Origin: Enteractinococcus helveticum
Lineage (GTDB): Bacteria; Actinomycetota; Actinomycetes; Actinomycetales; Micrococcaceae
Assembly: GCF_001657475.1 (NCBI RefSeq)
Contig: NZ_LXEY01000004.1
Location: forward strand, 1-64,000
Direction: 5' to 3'
DNA length: 64,000 nucleotides
Shown here: positions 16,548 through 25,400 of the stretch, in pieces
Layout of the letters: each line of letters begins with the position of its first letter
Position numbering within the stretch: the first letter of the stretch is position 1
The notes under the pieces: model-generated
What the model was told of the DNA's origin: nothing
Seen by the model: the letters and a program-made list of their open reading frames with translations, nothing else
Databases searched by the model: none
Made by a program: the position numbers and the translations under genes

Positions 16548-18617
16548 ATGGATGTCACCGCATCATTGCCCGACGTTGGCGTCGAAGTACCTCTCCCTGA
16601 CCAGGCGGACCTGTCATTTGTAGATGACCTGAGTTTCACACAACTGGCTTACGTAACCTTATTTTTCAAGAAGCATCTCGCCTCACGTGCTGCAGAACCT
16701 GCAACCTTTAACGAATTCGCACAGTACACTACTGCGGCTGGTGAAGATTGGTCCGGCTTCAACGGCACATCCACTGCACAATCAAAAGACCCCACGGGTA
16801 GTCACGCCCCGACAGATGAAAAACATTCGGATGAACCGGCCGAATATCCTGAGTCGGCCAAACAACAGGGTACTGCGGTCCCGAATGCACCAATTCCACA
16901 CAGCCCGGAAAATATTTGGGACACCATTCCGGTTTTCGCTGAAATCACCCGGCAATTGGAAAATAGCCAAGAAGCCGTCGTTACTCATTTCTGTCGCCAG
17001 ATTCAGCCAGCGTTTTCTTCGCAACCTGAATATTTCGGCAGCCCTGTGGGAGTCGTGGCCTATAAAAACAGTACGGACTATTTCAAAGAGGTCCTACGGT
17101 TCTCTCAGAATAAGACCAAGCAAATTCACACACGCATAGAGTATGTGACATGGAAACCAGGCATTAATCCGTCTGCGGATGAAAACAAACCGAAGCTTTC
17201 CAAGGTTGCTGAAGCGTTTCAAGATGGGAAGATCTCGGGAGAAAACTTAGATCGTATCATTCGGATGGATGCCACGCTCACCAGATACACCAGACAGGTC
17301 GGCGCTGACCTAGGGTATAAAGATGCCGCGCTAATAGCGTTTGAATCGACGCTCGTCGAAGCAGCGGAGACTTCCAATCCAGATGCGCTCAATACCGCCC
17401 GCAAACGTTGGACAAACACCATCGCTCATCACATCTGCCCTGACGGCCCATCTGTGGAAGATGCCCTACGCAAGCAGGGCGACAATGTACTGCGTGATCA
17501 GGCTTACTCTGACGGTTCTGGCAAAGCATGGATGCATATGTCTCCAGCTGTATTTGCTGAATATAAGAGTTTCGCGGTCGAACAGCTCAATAAGAATGGG
17601 TCACCGGTCAAAGTTGACGACGATCTCAAAGCATATCTTTTCGACAACACGCAACAAGAAACAAAACCGGATGACGATTCATCAGATGCTCGGAATACCA
17701 TCGACGATGATGATTCAACAGCGTCCAACCAGGCACCACATGCCGGAGAATTCGATACCGAGCCACTGTACGATCCAAATGCATCGAATTTAGAAGATCT
17801 AACACTCGATCAGGATCCAGAATCGGTCATAGCCGAAGACTCAAACGGTAATCCTGTCACGCAAGAAGATCTCAATCAATTGGATAAGCTAACTCCCGGT
17901 CAAATGCTCGGAGCAATATTCATCGGCCTCTTCCGCGCTATTCGTAAGTTCCCACCCAAAGAACTAGAGATCAAACGTGCTCACGGAGCTGCATCCACAC
18001 TGCATATCGTTCAAGACATTGAAACGGCGTATCAGTCACTCGATATCGGAATGCTCCCCGAGAAACTCCGAAGACCCCGAGACCCTAGTGGCATCATGCC
18101 ACCGCATATTCGACATCCTGGTCCGGACCATGTCAAGCAAGGGCTCTGTCATGACCCCACACACCAGGCTGGCCAGAGTCCACCACCATGGACGGGGTTC
18201 ATCTCTGAAGTCATGAACGTCGGCTCGGTCCGTCCCCAGGATATTAATATCCTGACGTGTGATTCCGAAATCGTTGGAAAGATCTGGAACAAATACCACA
18301 GCGTCTTAAATCAGCACCGCACCCAACGGTTCTTCAACCGGGCACAACGACGAGCCATACTCGCCCGCGATCGCGGGTGCCAGGCGCCCGGATGCACTAT
18401 CGTCGCAGCCCTGTGCGATATCCATCACATCAAACCGTGGGAGTTTGGCGGTAAAACCGATATCGACAATGGCATCTGCCTCTGCACCTACCACCATGGC
18501 CAAGTGCATAACGGCAAGTGGACGATCCGCACTATTGACGGCACCCACTACTTCCAACCAGCCCCGTGGTTAGATCCTTATCAACCGCTACTTCGCAATA
18601 TTCAATGGGCACTCTGA
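16548..18617 (+). CDS. DUF222/13E12-type HNH endonuclease domain protein
   Basis: 689 residues. The N-terminal and central parts (about 100-440) are a DUF222-like helical region; the C-terminal HNH domain reads CQAPGCTIVAALCDIHHIKPW, then DIDNGICLCTYHHGQVHNGKW, with zinc Cys pairs and the H-N-H catalytic residues intact. Two acidic low-complexity linkers (about 60-110 and 365-420) give it more Asp/Ser/Asn than neighbours. Proteins of this type are multi-copy in actinobacteria, often with REP13E12-like repeats, and their biological role is not established. GAGGA precedes the ATG. The codon use is more A/T-rich than adjacent genes, which suggests transfer. Confidence 0.85.
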   Translation: MDVTASLPDVGVEVPLPDQADLSFVDDLSFTQLAYVTLFFKKHLASRAAEPATFNEFAQYTTAAGEDWSGFNGTSTAQSKDPTGSHAPTDEKHSDEPAEYPESAKQQGTAVPNAPIPHSPENIWDTIPVFAEITRQLENSQEAVVTHFCRQIQPAFSSQPEYFGSPVGVVAYKNSTDYFKEVLRFSQNKTKQIHTRIEYVTWKPGINPSADENKPKLSKVAEAFQDGKISGENLDRIIRMDATLTRYTRQVGADLGYKDAALIAFESTLVEAAETSNPDALNTARKRWTNTIAHHICPDGPSVEDALRKQGDNVLRDQAYSDGSGKAWMHMSPAVFAEYKSFAVEQLNKNGSPVKVDDDLKAYLFDNTQQETKPDDDSSDARNTIDDDDSTASNQAPHAGEFDTEPLYDPNASNLEDLTLDQDPESVIAEDSNGNPVTQEDLNQLDKLTPGQMLGAIFIGLFRAIRKFPPKELEIKRAHGAASTLHIVQDIETAYQSLDIGMLPEKLRRPRDPSGIMPPHIRHPGPDHVKQGLCHDPTHQAGQSPPPWTGFISEVMNVGSVRPQDINILTCDSEIVGKIWNKYHSVLNQHRTQRFFNRAQRRAILARDRGCQAPGCTIVAALCDIHHIKPWEFGGKTDIDNGICLCTYHHGQVHNGKWTIRTIDGTHYFQPAPWLDPYQPLLRNIQWAL

Positions 18618-18647
18618 AGCGACCCGCGCCAAATAAAGATCAGCGTA

Positions 18648-19406
18648 CTAGCTCACTTGAGGTACCACCCGTTCTGCGGAGACGACACGACCATCAGATA
18701 ATGTCACTTCTTGGTCTGCATATTGCACTAACCCTCGATCGTGGGTCACCACAACAGTGGCGACCGAGAACTCCTGGGTGAGCGTTTTCAGCAGTTGCAT
18801 GATGTCATGCGAACGCGACTGATCCAGTGCGGAGGTTGGCTCATCGGCCAACAGCACTTGCGGGGTCCCCATGAGTGCCCGCGCAATGTTCACTCGTTGG
18901 CGCTGCCCACCAGATAGGGCCTGGATTTTCCGGTCGGCCATGTCGACTAAACCAACGACGTCGAGCAGCTCATCCGCACGGGCTCTGCGGTGTTTGAGTT
19001 CCTTACCGCGCAGGCCGCGCAAGTGGTCGGTTACCAGCAGTTGGTCTCGCACGCCTAGTGCACTGAGCAGGTTGGGCTGTTGGAAAATCAATCCCACGGT
19101 GTCGCGGCGCAGCTGAGCCTGTTCGGCGTCGTCAAGTTTTTCAACATTCGTATCGCCCACCAGCACAGTGCCGGAAGTTGGTTGCACGAGGGCTCCGATG
19201 ACGGACAACAGGGAGGATTTTCCTGAGCCGGATTCCCCGACCAGGGCGGTGAGCTCGCCTTTGGCGGCGCTGAAGTTCACGTGATCCAGAGCTGCGACGG
19301 TTCGGGGGCTGCCGTCCGGGTTTTGGCCGTCTGGATACAGCAGGCTCACCCGGTGCAGGTCGATAGCTGTTGCAAGGGTGGTGTTGGGTTGAGTTGTGGA
19401 AGTCAT
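18648..19406 (-). CDS. ABC transporter ATP-binding protein (LolD/MacB type)
   Basis: 252 residues, a lone ATPase domain. Walker A GESGSGKSS, Q-loop FQQPNLL, signature LSGGQRQRVNIARAL and Walker B VLLADEPTSALD are all canonical, followed by the H-loop VVVTHDRGL. Type VII (MacB/LolD-like) ABC systems move lipoproteins, peptides or antibiotics and are powered at the membrane by FtsX-type permeases, as encoded next door. AAAGGA precedes the ATG at 19406. It is the second gene of a two-gene operon with the permease and lies beside a divergent two-component system, a common arrangement for antimicrobial-peptide response. Confidence 0.9.
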   Translation of the reverse strand: MTSTTQPNTTLATAIDLHRVSLLYPDGQNPDGSPRTVAALDHVNFSAAKGELTALVGESGSGKSSLLSVIGALVQPTSGTVLVGDTNVEKLDDAEQAQLRRDTVGLIFQQPNLLSALGVRDQLLVTDHLRGLRGKELKHRRARADELLDVVGLVDMADRKIQALSGGQRQRVNIARALMGTPQVLLADEPTSALDQSRSHDIMQLLKTLTQEFSVATVVVTHDRGLVQYADQEVTLSDGRVVSAERVVPQVS

Positions 19407-19456
19407 GATTGGTCCTTTCGAAAGCACAAGAGATTCAGCACAGTGCGCTGCGGGAA

Positions 19457-20563
19457 TTAGTTGCCACCGAGGGCTAAGAGTGGGTCGACTTTTGAAACAC
19501 GGCGTACCGCAATGGCAGAACCGAGTACTCCTAAGACCCAGATGCCTACGGCAGGGCCGATGACGGTTAGCGCAGAGAGGCTCACCGGTACCGCGGTTGC
19601 TGCGAGCGCACCGAGTCCGGCGCCCAAGCTTGCGCCGGCAACAACTCCGACTGCCAGAATGACGGCGGCTTGGCCAAGGGAGTCTTTCATGAGGTAGCCG
19701 CTTGACGCGCCCAGGGCTCGGAGGACGGCAAGGTCTCGGGTGCGCTGGATGGTCCAGACGGTGACGAAGGAAACGATGACCAGGGCTGAAATGGCGTAGA
19801 GGAATCCTTGCATCATGGTCAGCGAGCCGGATTCTGATGAGTAAGCGGGCAGTGCTTGGAATGATTCGGAAACGCTCGTGTTCACGGTTGCGGTGGATTC
19901 GGCTGTTGCGTCCCAGGCGGTGGCGTCTTCAGTTCCAAAGATGGCCAGCACGTTGCCAAGTACGTGGTCTTCGGCGTGGGTCATGGCCTGCCAGGATTCG
20001 GTGGTCACCCAGACAATGGCGGAGTGTGAATACCATTGGTCTTCCACAATGCCTTCAACGGTCAGATCAACGGGACCGATCGTCACGGCGTCGCCCACTT
20101 GCAGGTTCTGGTCTTCGGCGATGGATTCAGACAGCACTACGCCGTCCGCGCTGGGTTCGGTGGCGCCGTGCAGTGCGGGTGATGCGGTGTGTTCAACGAG
20201 GCCGGAGCCTTCCGGTATGCCCCAGACGGCAACTGACCCAGAGGATTCGGCGGTCAGGAGGGTCTGCGCCATGCCCACCGGTACGGCGTCGTCGACGCCT
20301 TCGGTTGCGGCCCAGGCCTGCTGATCTTGGCTGGTGACCGATGATTCAACAAAGGTCAGGTCTTCGGGCGCCTCATCTGTGGCAGCATTGCCGAAAACGT
20401 AGCCGGCTGGGTTGAGCGCGGCGAGGCCCGCCGTATTTTGGGCGCCTAAGCCGGCGGTGAGTCCGGTGAGCATCACCAGCAACAGGGTGATCATCCCTAC
20501 GACGGCGCCCATGAGCGTGAACCGCCCTTTGGCCTCTCGTATTTCGCGTAAGCCTACAAACAT
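19457..20563 (-). CDS. FtsX-family ABC transporter permease
   Basis: 368 residues. One N-terminal helix (FTLMGAVVGMITLLLVMLTG, residues about 17-36), an extracytosolic domain of about 200 residues, then three C-terminal helices with the FtsX region (TIQRTRDLAVLRALGASSGYLMKDSLGQ). The frame is open to 20884, but an AAAGGACAGGA box precedes the ATG at 20563 and MFVGLREIREAKGRFTLMG is the usual start of this family. It pairs with the ATPase at 18648-19406 (50-bp gap). Confidence 0.87.
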   Translation of the reverse strand: MFVGLREIREAKGRFTLMGAVVGMITLLLVMLTGLTAGLGAQNTAGLAALNPAGYVFGNAATDEAPEDLTFVESSVTSQDQQAWAATEGVDDAVPVGMAQTLLTAESSGSVAVWGIPEGSGLVEHTASPALHGATEPSADGVVLSESIAEDQNLQVGDAVTIGPVDLTVEGIVEDQWYSHSAIVWVTTESWQAMTHAEDHVLGNVLAIFGTEDATAWDATAESTATVNTSVSESFQALPAYSSESGSLTMMQGFLYAISALVIVSFVTVWTIQRTRDLAVLRALGASSGYLMKDSLGQAAVILAVGVVAGASLGAGLGALAATAVPVSLSALTVIGPAVGIWVLGVLGSAIAVRRVSKVDPLLALGGN

Positions 20564-20646
20564 GGAATCCTGTCCTTTGAAAATTTGGTGGTTTTCGGTA
20601 CTGATTCCAGTCTGCTTTTTCACGCATAGAACTACATCGTGGAATG

Positions 20647-20676
20647 GGTTGATTTGGTAGTCAACCTTTTGGTTGA
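20647..20676. promoter_or_regulatory. Three alternating half-sites between efflux operon and two-component system
   Basis: GGTTGA (20647-20652), TCAACC (20661-20666) and GGTTGA (20671-20676) form two overlapping inverted repeats, with spacers of 8 and 4 bp. They lie 84 bp before the permease start and 36 bp before the kinase start, a fitting place for a response regulator or shared repressor. Confidence 0.65.
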
Positions 20677-20711
20677 TTCCGCCTGACCCGATTATCGCTA
20701 CGGTAGAGGGT

Positions 20712-22064
20712 ATGACTGCCATGCCCACCTCCCTTGCAGCACCAGAACGTTCTCCGGTGCTGCGCGTACTGCGAGTAGGGTTGCACGTTATGTTCGCGGT
20801 GCTGCTGGGGCTGGGCCTGGTGCGCGCTTTCCTCCCATCCGGTGCGGTGGCCGCCCCGCCAATGCATCGGATATTGGTAATCACGTTATTGGCTGCTGTG
20901 CTGGCGCTGGTCTATGTGCTGGGCACTTCACGTGAATATCGGTGGTACCGTCACGATGCCAAACCTGCTCATGGTCGCGCCAAAATATTGGGCTGGGCAT
21001 GGCTGAGTACTATCACCGTGTTGTGGCTCGTGCTGCTGTTTTTGAGTCCAACGTTCGTCTGGGTCGCGTTCCCGTTGATGTTTCTCTATCTCTATTTATT
21101 GACAACTGTTGCCGGAGTGGTAGCCGTTGTGCTGTTGTGGGCGGCAACCTGGCTATTGCCGTGGTGGGATGCAGTTCGCGCGACCGGTCCACAGCCACCG
21201 GATCTGGCCACAATTATTGGTCCTGGCATCGGGGCCGTTTTAGCCGTGCTCATTTCGGCTGCCTACCGGCACTTATTAGCCCAGGCCGTGCACCATCAAC
21301 GCGTTGCTGCAGCACTGCAGGCGGCTCAAACTGACTTGGCCGCCACAGAACATCGAGCCGGACAGCTCGAGGAACGCGAGCGCCTAGCGCGGGAAATTCA
21401 TGACACGTTAGCCCAAGGGTTTTCTTCGATTGTGCTAGTCAGTCGTGCCGCCCGGCAGTCGCAAGAACTCTCACCGTCTACCCAACAGAGCCTAGAGTTG
21501 ATTGAAGAAACGGCGGCAGCCAATCTGACTGAGGCTCGTGGTTTAATCCAACACCTCGGAACAGCTGATCCAGCAGACTCCCTGCGAACCCAACTGCAAC
21601 AGTTGACCAAGCGTTATGAAACCGAGCTGGCGGTGCGCCACCAACCGGTGGACATGCACCTGCGGTGGGAGGGAGAAAAATCCCCGGCCCAACTACCCTC
21701 ACCGATCAGTGCTGCTGTCCTGCGGACGGTCCAGGTGGGGCTGGGCAATGTTGCCGCCCACGCCCAGGCCACTCAAGTGGTCATCACGGTGGGAATTTGG
21801 GACGACGAATTGACCGTCGACATTTTTGATAACGGCGTCGGCTTTACCGTGCCTGACGCGTTCTATCCCGGATTTACGGCGACACCAGGACAGCATTCAG
21901 ACGGCGAAACCAGCGGATATGGACTCTATGGTCTACGACAACGCTTGGCCGTGCTCAATGGAAGCCTCGCCATCGAGTCGGCTCCGGGTGAAGGCACCGT
22001 GGTGGCCGCGCGCATTCCACTGACCAGTGCCTCAACGAACCCCGCCGTCCAGGAGGACTTGTGA
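20712..22064 (+). CDS. Sensor histidine kinase, NarL/DesK type
   Basis: 450 residues. Four or five N-terminal helices (about 15-180) without a sizeable extracellular loop suggest an intramembrane-sensing kinase. The HisKA_3 dimerisation motif ERERLAREIHDTLAQGFSSI carries the phospho-His, and the HATPase has DNGVGFTVPD and GYGLYGLRQRLAVLNG. The start is set at ATG 20712: no Shine-Dalgarno, but TACGGT ends 7 nt before it. The kinase stop overlaps the response-regulator GTG by 4 bp. It is divergent from an FtsX-type efflux system and probably senses a membrane-active compound that the pump handles. Confidence 0.88.
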   Translation: MTAMPTSLAAPERSPVLRVLRVGLHVMFAVLLGLGLVRAFLPSGAVAAPPMHRILVITLLAAVLALVYVLGTSREYRWYRHDAKPAHGRAKILGWAWLSTITVLWLVLLFLSPTFVWVAFPLMFLYLYLLTTVAGVVAVVLLWAATWLLPWWDAVRATGPQPPDLATIIGPGIGAVLAVLISAAYRHLLAQAVHHQRVAAALQAAQTDLAATEHRAGQLEERERLAREIHDTLAQGFSSIVLVSRAARQSQELSPSTQQSLELIEETAAANLTEARGLIQHLGTADPADSLRTQLQQLTKRYETELAVRHQPVDMHLRWEGEKSPAQLPSPISAAVLRTVQVGLGNVAAHAQATQVVITVGIWDDELTVDIFDNGVGFTVPDAFYPGFTATPGQHSDGETSGYGLYGLRQRLAVLNGSLAIESAPGEGTVVAARIPLTSASTNPAVQEDL

Positions 22065-22717
22065 CCCCATCCCCCGAAACGATCAGAGTGCTTCTCGTTG
22101 ACGACCACCCGGTGGTGCGAAGTGGGCTACGAGCATTATTAGAGGGCTTGGGCGGTGTCCGGGTGGTAGGCGAAGCGGCCGATGGCGCAGAAGCACTCGA
22201 TATTGTGACAGCCTCCCAGCAGCAAAATGACCCGGACGTCGAAACAATCGACGTGGTGGTGATGGATATCGAGATGCCCGGTTTGGACGGTATTACCACG
22301 ACGCGGCGTCTCCAAGAGCAAAACGGTCCGCCGGTGCTGATTTTGACCACCTACGATACGCAGTCTGATGTCATGGCCGCCGTGGATGCCGGTGCCAAAG
22401 GCTACTTACTCAAAGATGCCGAGCCCGAAAAATTGCGGCAGGCGATCCTCGACACTGCTGCAGGCAAACCAACGTTGTCTGCCGAAATTGCTGCACTCTT
22501 GATGAACCGCATGCAGCAGCCGCAAGAAAGCCTCTCCGGCCGAGAAATAGAACTGCTAGAACTCTTGGCCACGGGTGCAACAAATAAACAACTGGCCCAG
22601 TCACTGTTCATCTCGGAAGCGACCGTAAAAACCCATCTGGTGCATATTTACCAAAAGTTGCATGTCACCAACCGGACTGCAGCCATTAATGCTGCCAAAG
22701 CACAGCGGCTCATCTAA
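22061..22717 (+). CDS. Response regulator, NarL/FixJ (LuxR) type
   Basis: 218 residues. Receiver domain with VLLVDDHPVVRSG, phospho-acceptor Asp in VVVMDIEMPGLDG and the conserved Lys in YLLKDAEPE. A LuxR helix-turn-helix ends the protein (LSGREIELLELLATGATNKQ, then SEATVKTHLVHIYQKL). The GTG at 22061 overlaps the kinase stop (GTGA). Cognate of the preceding kinase; a likely target is the 20647-20676 site cluster. It converges with the methyltransferase/oxidoreductase gene, their stop codons overlapping. Confidence 0.9.
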   Translation: MTPSPETIRVLLVDDHPVVRSGLRALLEGLGGVRVVGEAADGAEALDIVTASQQQNDPDVETIDVVVMDIEMPGLDGITTTRRLQEQNGPPVLILTTYDTQSDVMAAVDAGAKGYLLKDAEPEKLRQAILDTAAGKPTLSAEIAALLMNRMQQPQESLSGREIELLELLATGATNKQLAQSLFISEATVKTHLVHIYQKLHVTNRTAAINAAKAQRLI

Positions 22718-24598
22718 GCCAGGCCTTGATTGAGGTCGGCAACCAACAGATCCCCGTGGACGGCAGTGCCTACGCCAACACCGGCCGCGGCAGCTGCGGA
22801 AACCATAGTCATCGGTTGATTGGCGTTACCTGCAGCCCAGACTCCGGGTACCTTGGTCATGCCGCGGGCGTCGGTGGGAATCTGTTTACCAAAAAGCACT
22901 ACCTCTTCAGTGCCACCCAGTGCTTCGTAGAGCTCAGTTCGTGCATTGAAGTGTGGTGCGACAACCACGGCGTCGACATCAAATACACGACCATCCCCGG
23001 TCTCGACCGCCTGGACTTGAGTTCTTTCGACGACCAGGCGTTTGATGCGTGGCTTGACGATGGTGGCGTTGAGCGCTGCCAGTTGTTTCATGTGGTCGTC
23101 GGCGGGTTCAAATGTCTCGTTTAGGAACACCGTGATCTGATCACTGAGCTGACGAAACAGCATCGCCTGGTGCACGGCGCGCTCATCATTGGCGATAATG
23201 GCGATGCGCTGATCACGGACCTCCCACCCGTGACAGAACGGGCAGTGCAGCACACTGTGTCCCCCACCCCGCAGCCACTCCGGGAATCGCAGGAAGCTCG
23301 TCCACTAGGCCACTGGCGAGGATAATCCGGCGGGCCTGGATATTGCGTTTTCCGCCGTCGATTTCGATCGTGAAATTGTCGATGGTTCCTGATGCCCCGG
23401 TGGCTTGCCCGGAAAGAATCTGAGCACCGTAGGCTTCAGCTTCTTGACGGCCGCGGGCTAACAGTTCGAGCGGCGAGATGCCTTCCTGACCCAGGACATT
23501 ATGTGCGCCGTCGGCTGGCGCGTTCCGGGGGTTGCCGGCGTCGATTACCACGACCTGACGCCTAGACCTGGCCAATGCAGTCGCGGCAGCAAGCCCCGCC
23601 GCCCCACCACCAACGACGGCTATTTCGGCGTCAAAGCTTGCGTGGTCACGGCCGGCACGAGGACCAGGGCTCGTGGGCTCTTCGATCGATTGGTCCTGCA
23701 GACTCTGCTCAGCACCACTTGGCTGATCGGGGTCAGCAGTGACGTGAGGGCGCACCGCGACCCATATGGCACGGCCTGAACGAAACGCGAGCGTGGAGCT
23801 GCTGGTCTGCAACGATTCTATGGCGTAGTTGAGTTCTGTCAGGTCGTCGTCGGTGAGGTCGTTGATCAGGCGTTGCTGATATGCCTGCAGTTGTTTGGCG
23901 AGGTACCGTCTGCCCTCGAGGCTGTCCGCTGCAACTACAAACTCGTCTTCGTGGCTTTCTACGGCAGTGAAACCGGCTTCAGTCAGCAGTGTTGTCCACT
24001 CGGTATTGGCGTGATGTTCGTGAGAAGACAGTGCCCGGCGCAGGTGTTCGCCCAGGCGTGCACTGCCACTGCCCAGATCTTCCGGATCAAATGCGGCTTT
24101 GCCCGTGAGCTCCGTGACGACGAGCACCCCACCGGGTCGTAATGCGGTAAATATCTGTTGCAGTGATTGTGCAGGGTCGGCCACATGGTGCAGGGTCAAG
24201 GCTGCCCAAGCCAGGTCTACACTTTCGGCAACGTCTGCGGCCCAGTCATCATCCAGGTCAATCAGGTGCTTTTCAACCCGATCATTGACCCCTGCAGCCG
24301 TGGCAGCAGTTGAGACCTTGTCCAATAACTGGGGTGAAACGTCCAGACTGTGCACCCGGGCGTTAGGAAAGCGTGTTGCCAGTGCGACCGTCGCCCCGCC
24401 TGTCCCTGAACCTAAATCGACAATGGTGGATGGAGCATGGTCCAATGCGGCAGTACCCCGGTCAATTGCGGCATTGACAACCGGCGTGCTCAACTGTGCC
24501 TCTAATTCAAGGTAGTCAGCGAAGCCCTCTGGCATCCCCTGCCAAACGTCGTGATCGGGTCGATGGTGATGGTCGGAATGAAGCTCATGGTGTGTCAT
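22714..24598 (-). pseudogene. SAM-methyltransferase / thioredoxin-reductase-like fusion, one frameshift
   Basis: Reconstructed length about 628 residues. The N-terminal half is a class I methyltransferase (IVDLGSGTGGATVALATRFP, then LDVSPQLLDK and WAALTLHHVADP). After a Pro/Ser linker comes an FAD fold (AEIAVVGGGAAGLAAATAL) and a redox-active CPFC motif (LHCPFCHGWEVRDQR), ending in GVWAAGNANQP. The reading frame breaks at a run of five C on the plus strand (23261-23265): with four, WGHSVLHCPFC reads through; as given, the first frame stops at 23213. This is a recent mutation, a sequencing error or slippage. ATG 24598 starts MTHHELHSDHHHRPDHDVW, a His-rich N-terminus. It is divergent from an XRE-cupin regulator. 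Confidence 0.8.
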
Positions 24599-24640
24599 GA
24601 CCACGACACTAGTGCGAAAACCCGATATTCGCATACACTT

Positions 24641-24655
24641 TTGCATATGATGCAA
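24641..24655. promoter_or_regulatory. Palindrome over the start codon of the XRE-cupin gene
   Basis: TTGCAT-ATG-ATGCAA is a perfect 6-3-6 inverted repeat whose centre is the first ATG. A related GCATA half lies at 24631-24635. The layout suggests autorepression and control of the divergent methyltransferase-oxidoreductase gene. Confidence 0.6.
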
Positions 24656-25228
24656 GAAGATACTGAATCCATCGTCCGCCACCGTATTCGAGGGCTGCGA
24701 TTGGCACGTGGGTGGACACTCGATACGCTCGCGGCACGTTGCCACGTGTCTGCCTCGACACTCAGCCGCATTGAGACTGGTCGTCAGCGTCTGGCGCTGG
24801 AACAGCTCGTTGCGATAGCAAAAGCCTTAGGGACATCACTGGATCAACTTGTCGAACCTGAGGGGAATGACGATGTGGTCATTCGCCCAGAACCGGAGGT
24901 CATGGGTGGCACTACGTTCTGGCTGCTTTCGCGCGAACGCGATCGCCGAGGTGTCACGATTGCCAAGATGCGTATCACCGAAGAACGCACACTCGAGGGC
25001 CCGCAAGTACACCCCGGCTATGAGTGGTTTACCGTACTCACCGGAGTCGTTCGACTGCAGCTGGGTACGCGAACGATTTTCGTCTACCCCGGCCAAGCAG
25101 TGGAGTTTTCAACCATGGTCCCCCACCTGCTCGAAGCGCACCAAGGTCCGGCTGAACTGCTCACAATTTTTGACCAGGACGGCGAACAAGCCCACCTTCC
25201 CGGCCGACGACGCTCCCCGAAGAAATGA
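24647..25228 (+). CDS. XRE-family regulator with C-terminal cupin
   Basis: 193 residues. Helix-turn-helix at about 10-65 (IRGLRLARGWTLDTLAARCH, SASTLSRIETGRQRLALEQL) and a cupin_2 barrel from about 105 (VHPGYEWFTVLTGVVRLQLG, VYPGQAVEFSTMVPHLLEAH). Such regulators sense small ligands, often polyamines, amino-acid derivatives or oxidants. ATG 24647 or 24650 is the start; TACACT ends 7 nt before 24647 and there is no Shine-Dalgarno, so the mRNA is probably leaderless. A longer open frame to 24551 is disfavoured. Divergent, with 48 bp, from the frameshifted methyltransferase/oxidoreductase gene. Confidence 0.85.
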   Translation: MMQEDTESIVRHRIRGLRLARGWTLDTLAARCHVSASTLSRIETGRQRLALEQLVAIAKALGTSLDQLVEPEGNDDVVIRPEPEVMGGTTFWLLSRERDRRGVTIAKMRITEERTLEGPQVHPGYEWFTVLTGVVRLQLGTRTIFVYPGQAVEFSTMVPHLLEAHQGPAELLTIFDQDGEQAHLPGRRRSPKK

Positions 25229-25331
25229 TGCATGATCAATGCGTTGAACTTACTATTCCCCTCGAGTCTCGTTCAGGGTATTCTCATCCTGAGAGGTGCC
25301 GATAGAGCAATAACGATTAACTTTCCGGCGT

Positions 25332-25352
25332 GCTGATCACACCATAATCAGC
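25332..25352. promoter_or_regulatory. Inverted repeat upstream of the first LuxR-type ATPase regulator
   Basis: GCTGAT-N9-ATCAGC, about 50 bp before the ATG at 25401. Short arms make chance occurrence possible; the position suits an operator. Confidence 0.3.
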
Positions 25353-25400
25353 CTGCACAATGCTCCGGAATGCTCTGCGCCTTTCATTTGGAAGGGCTCC

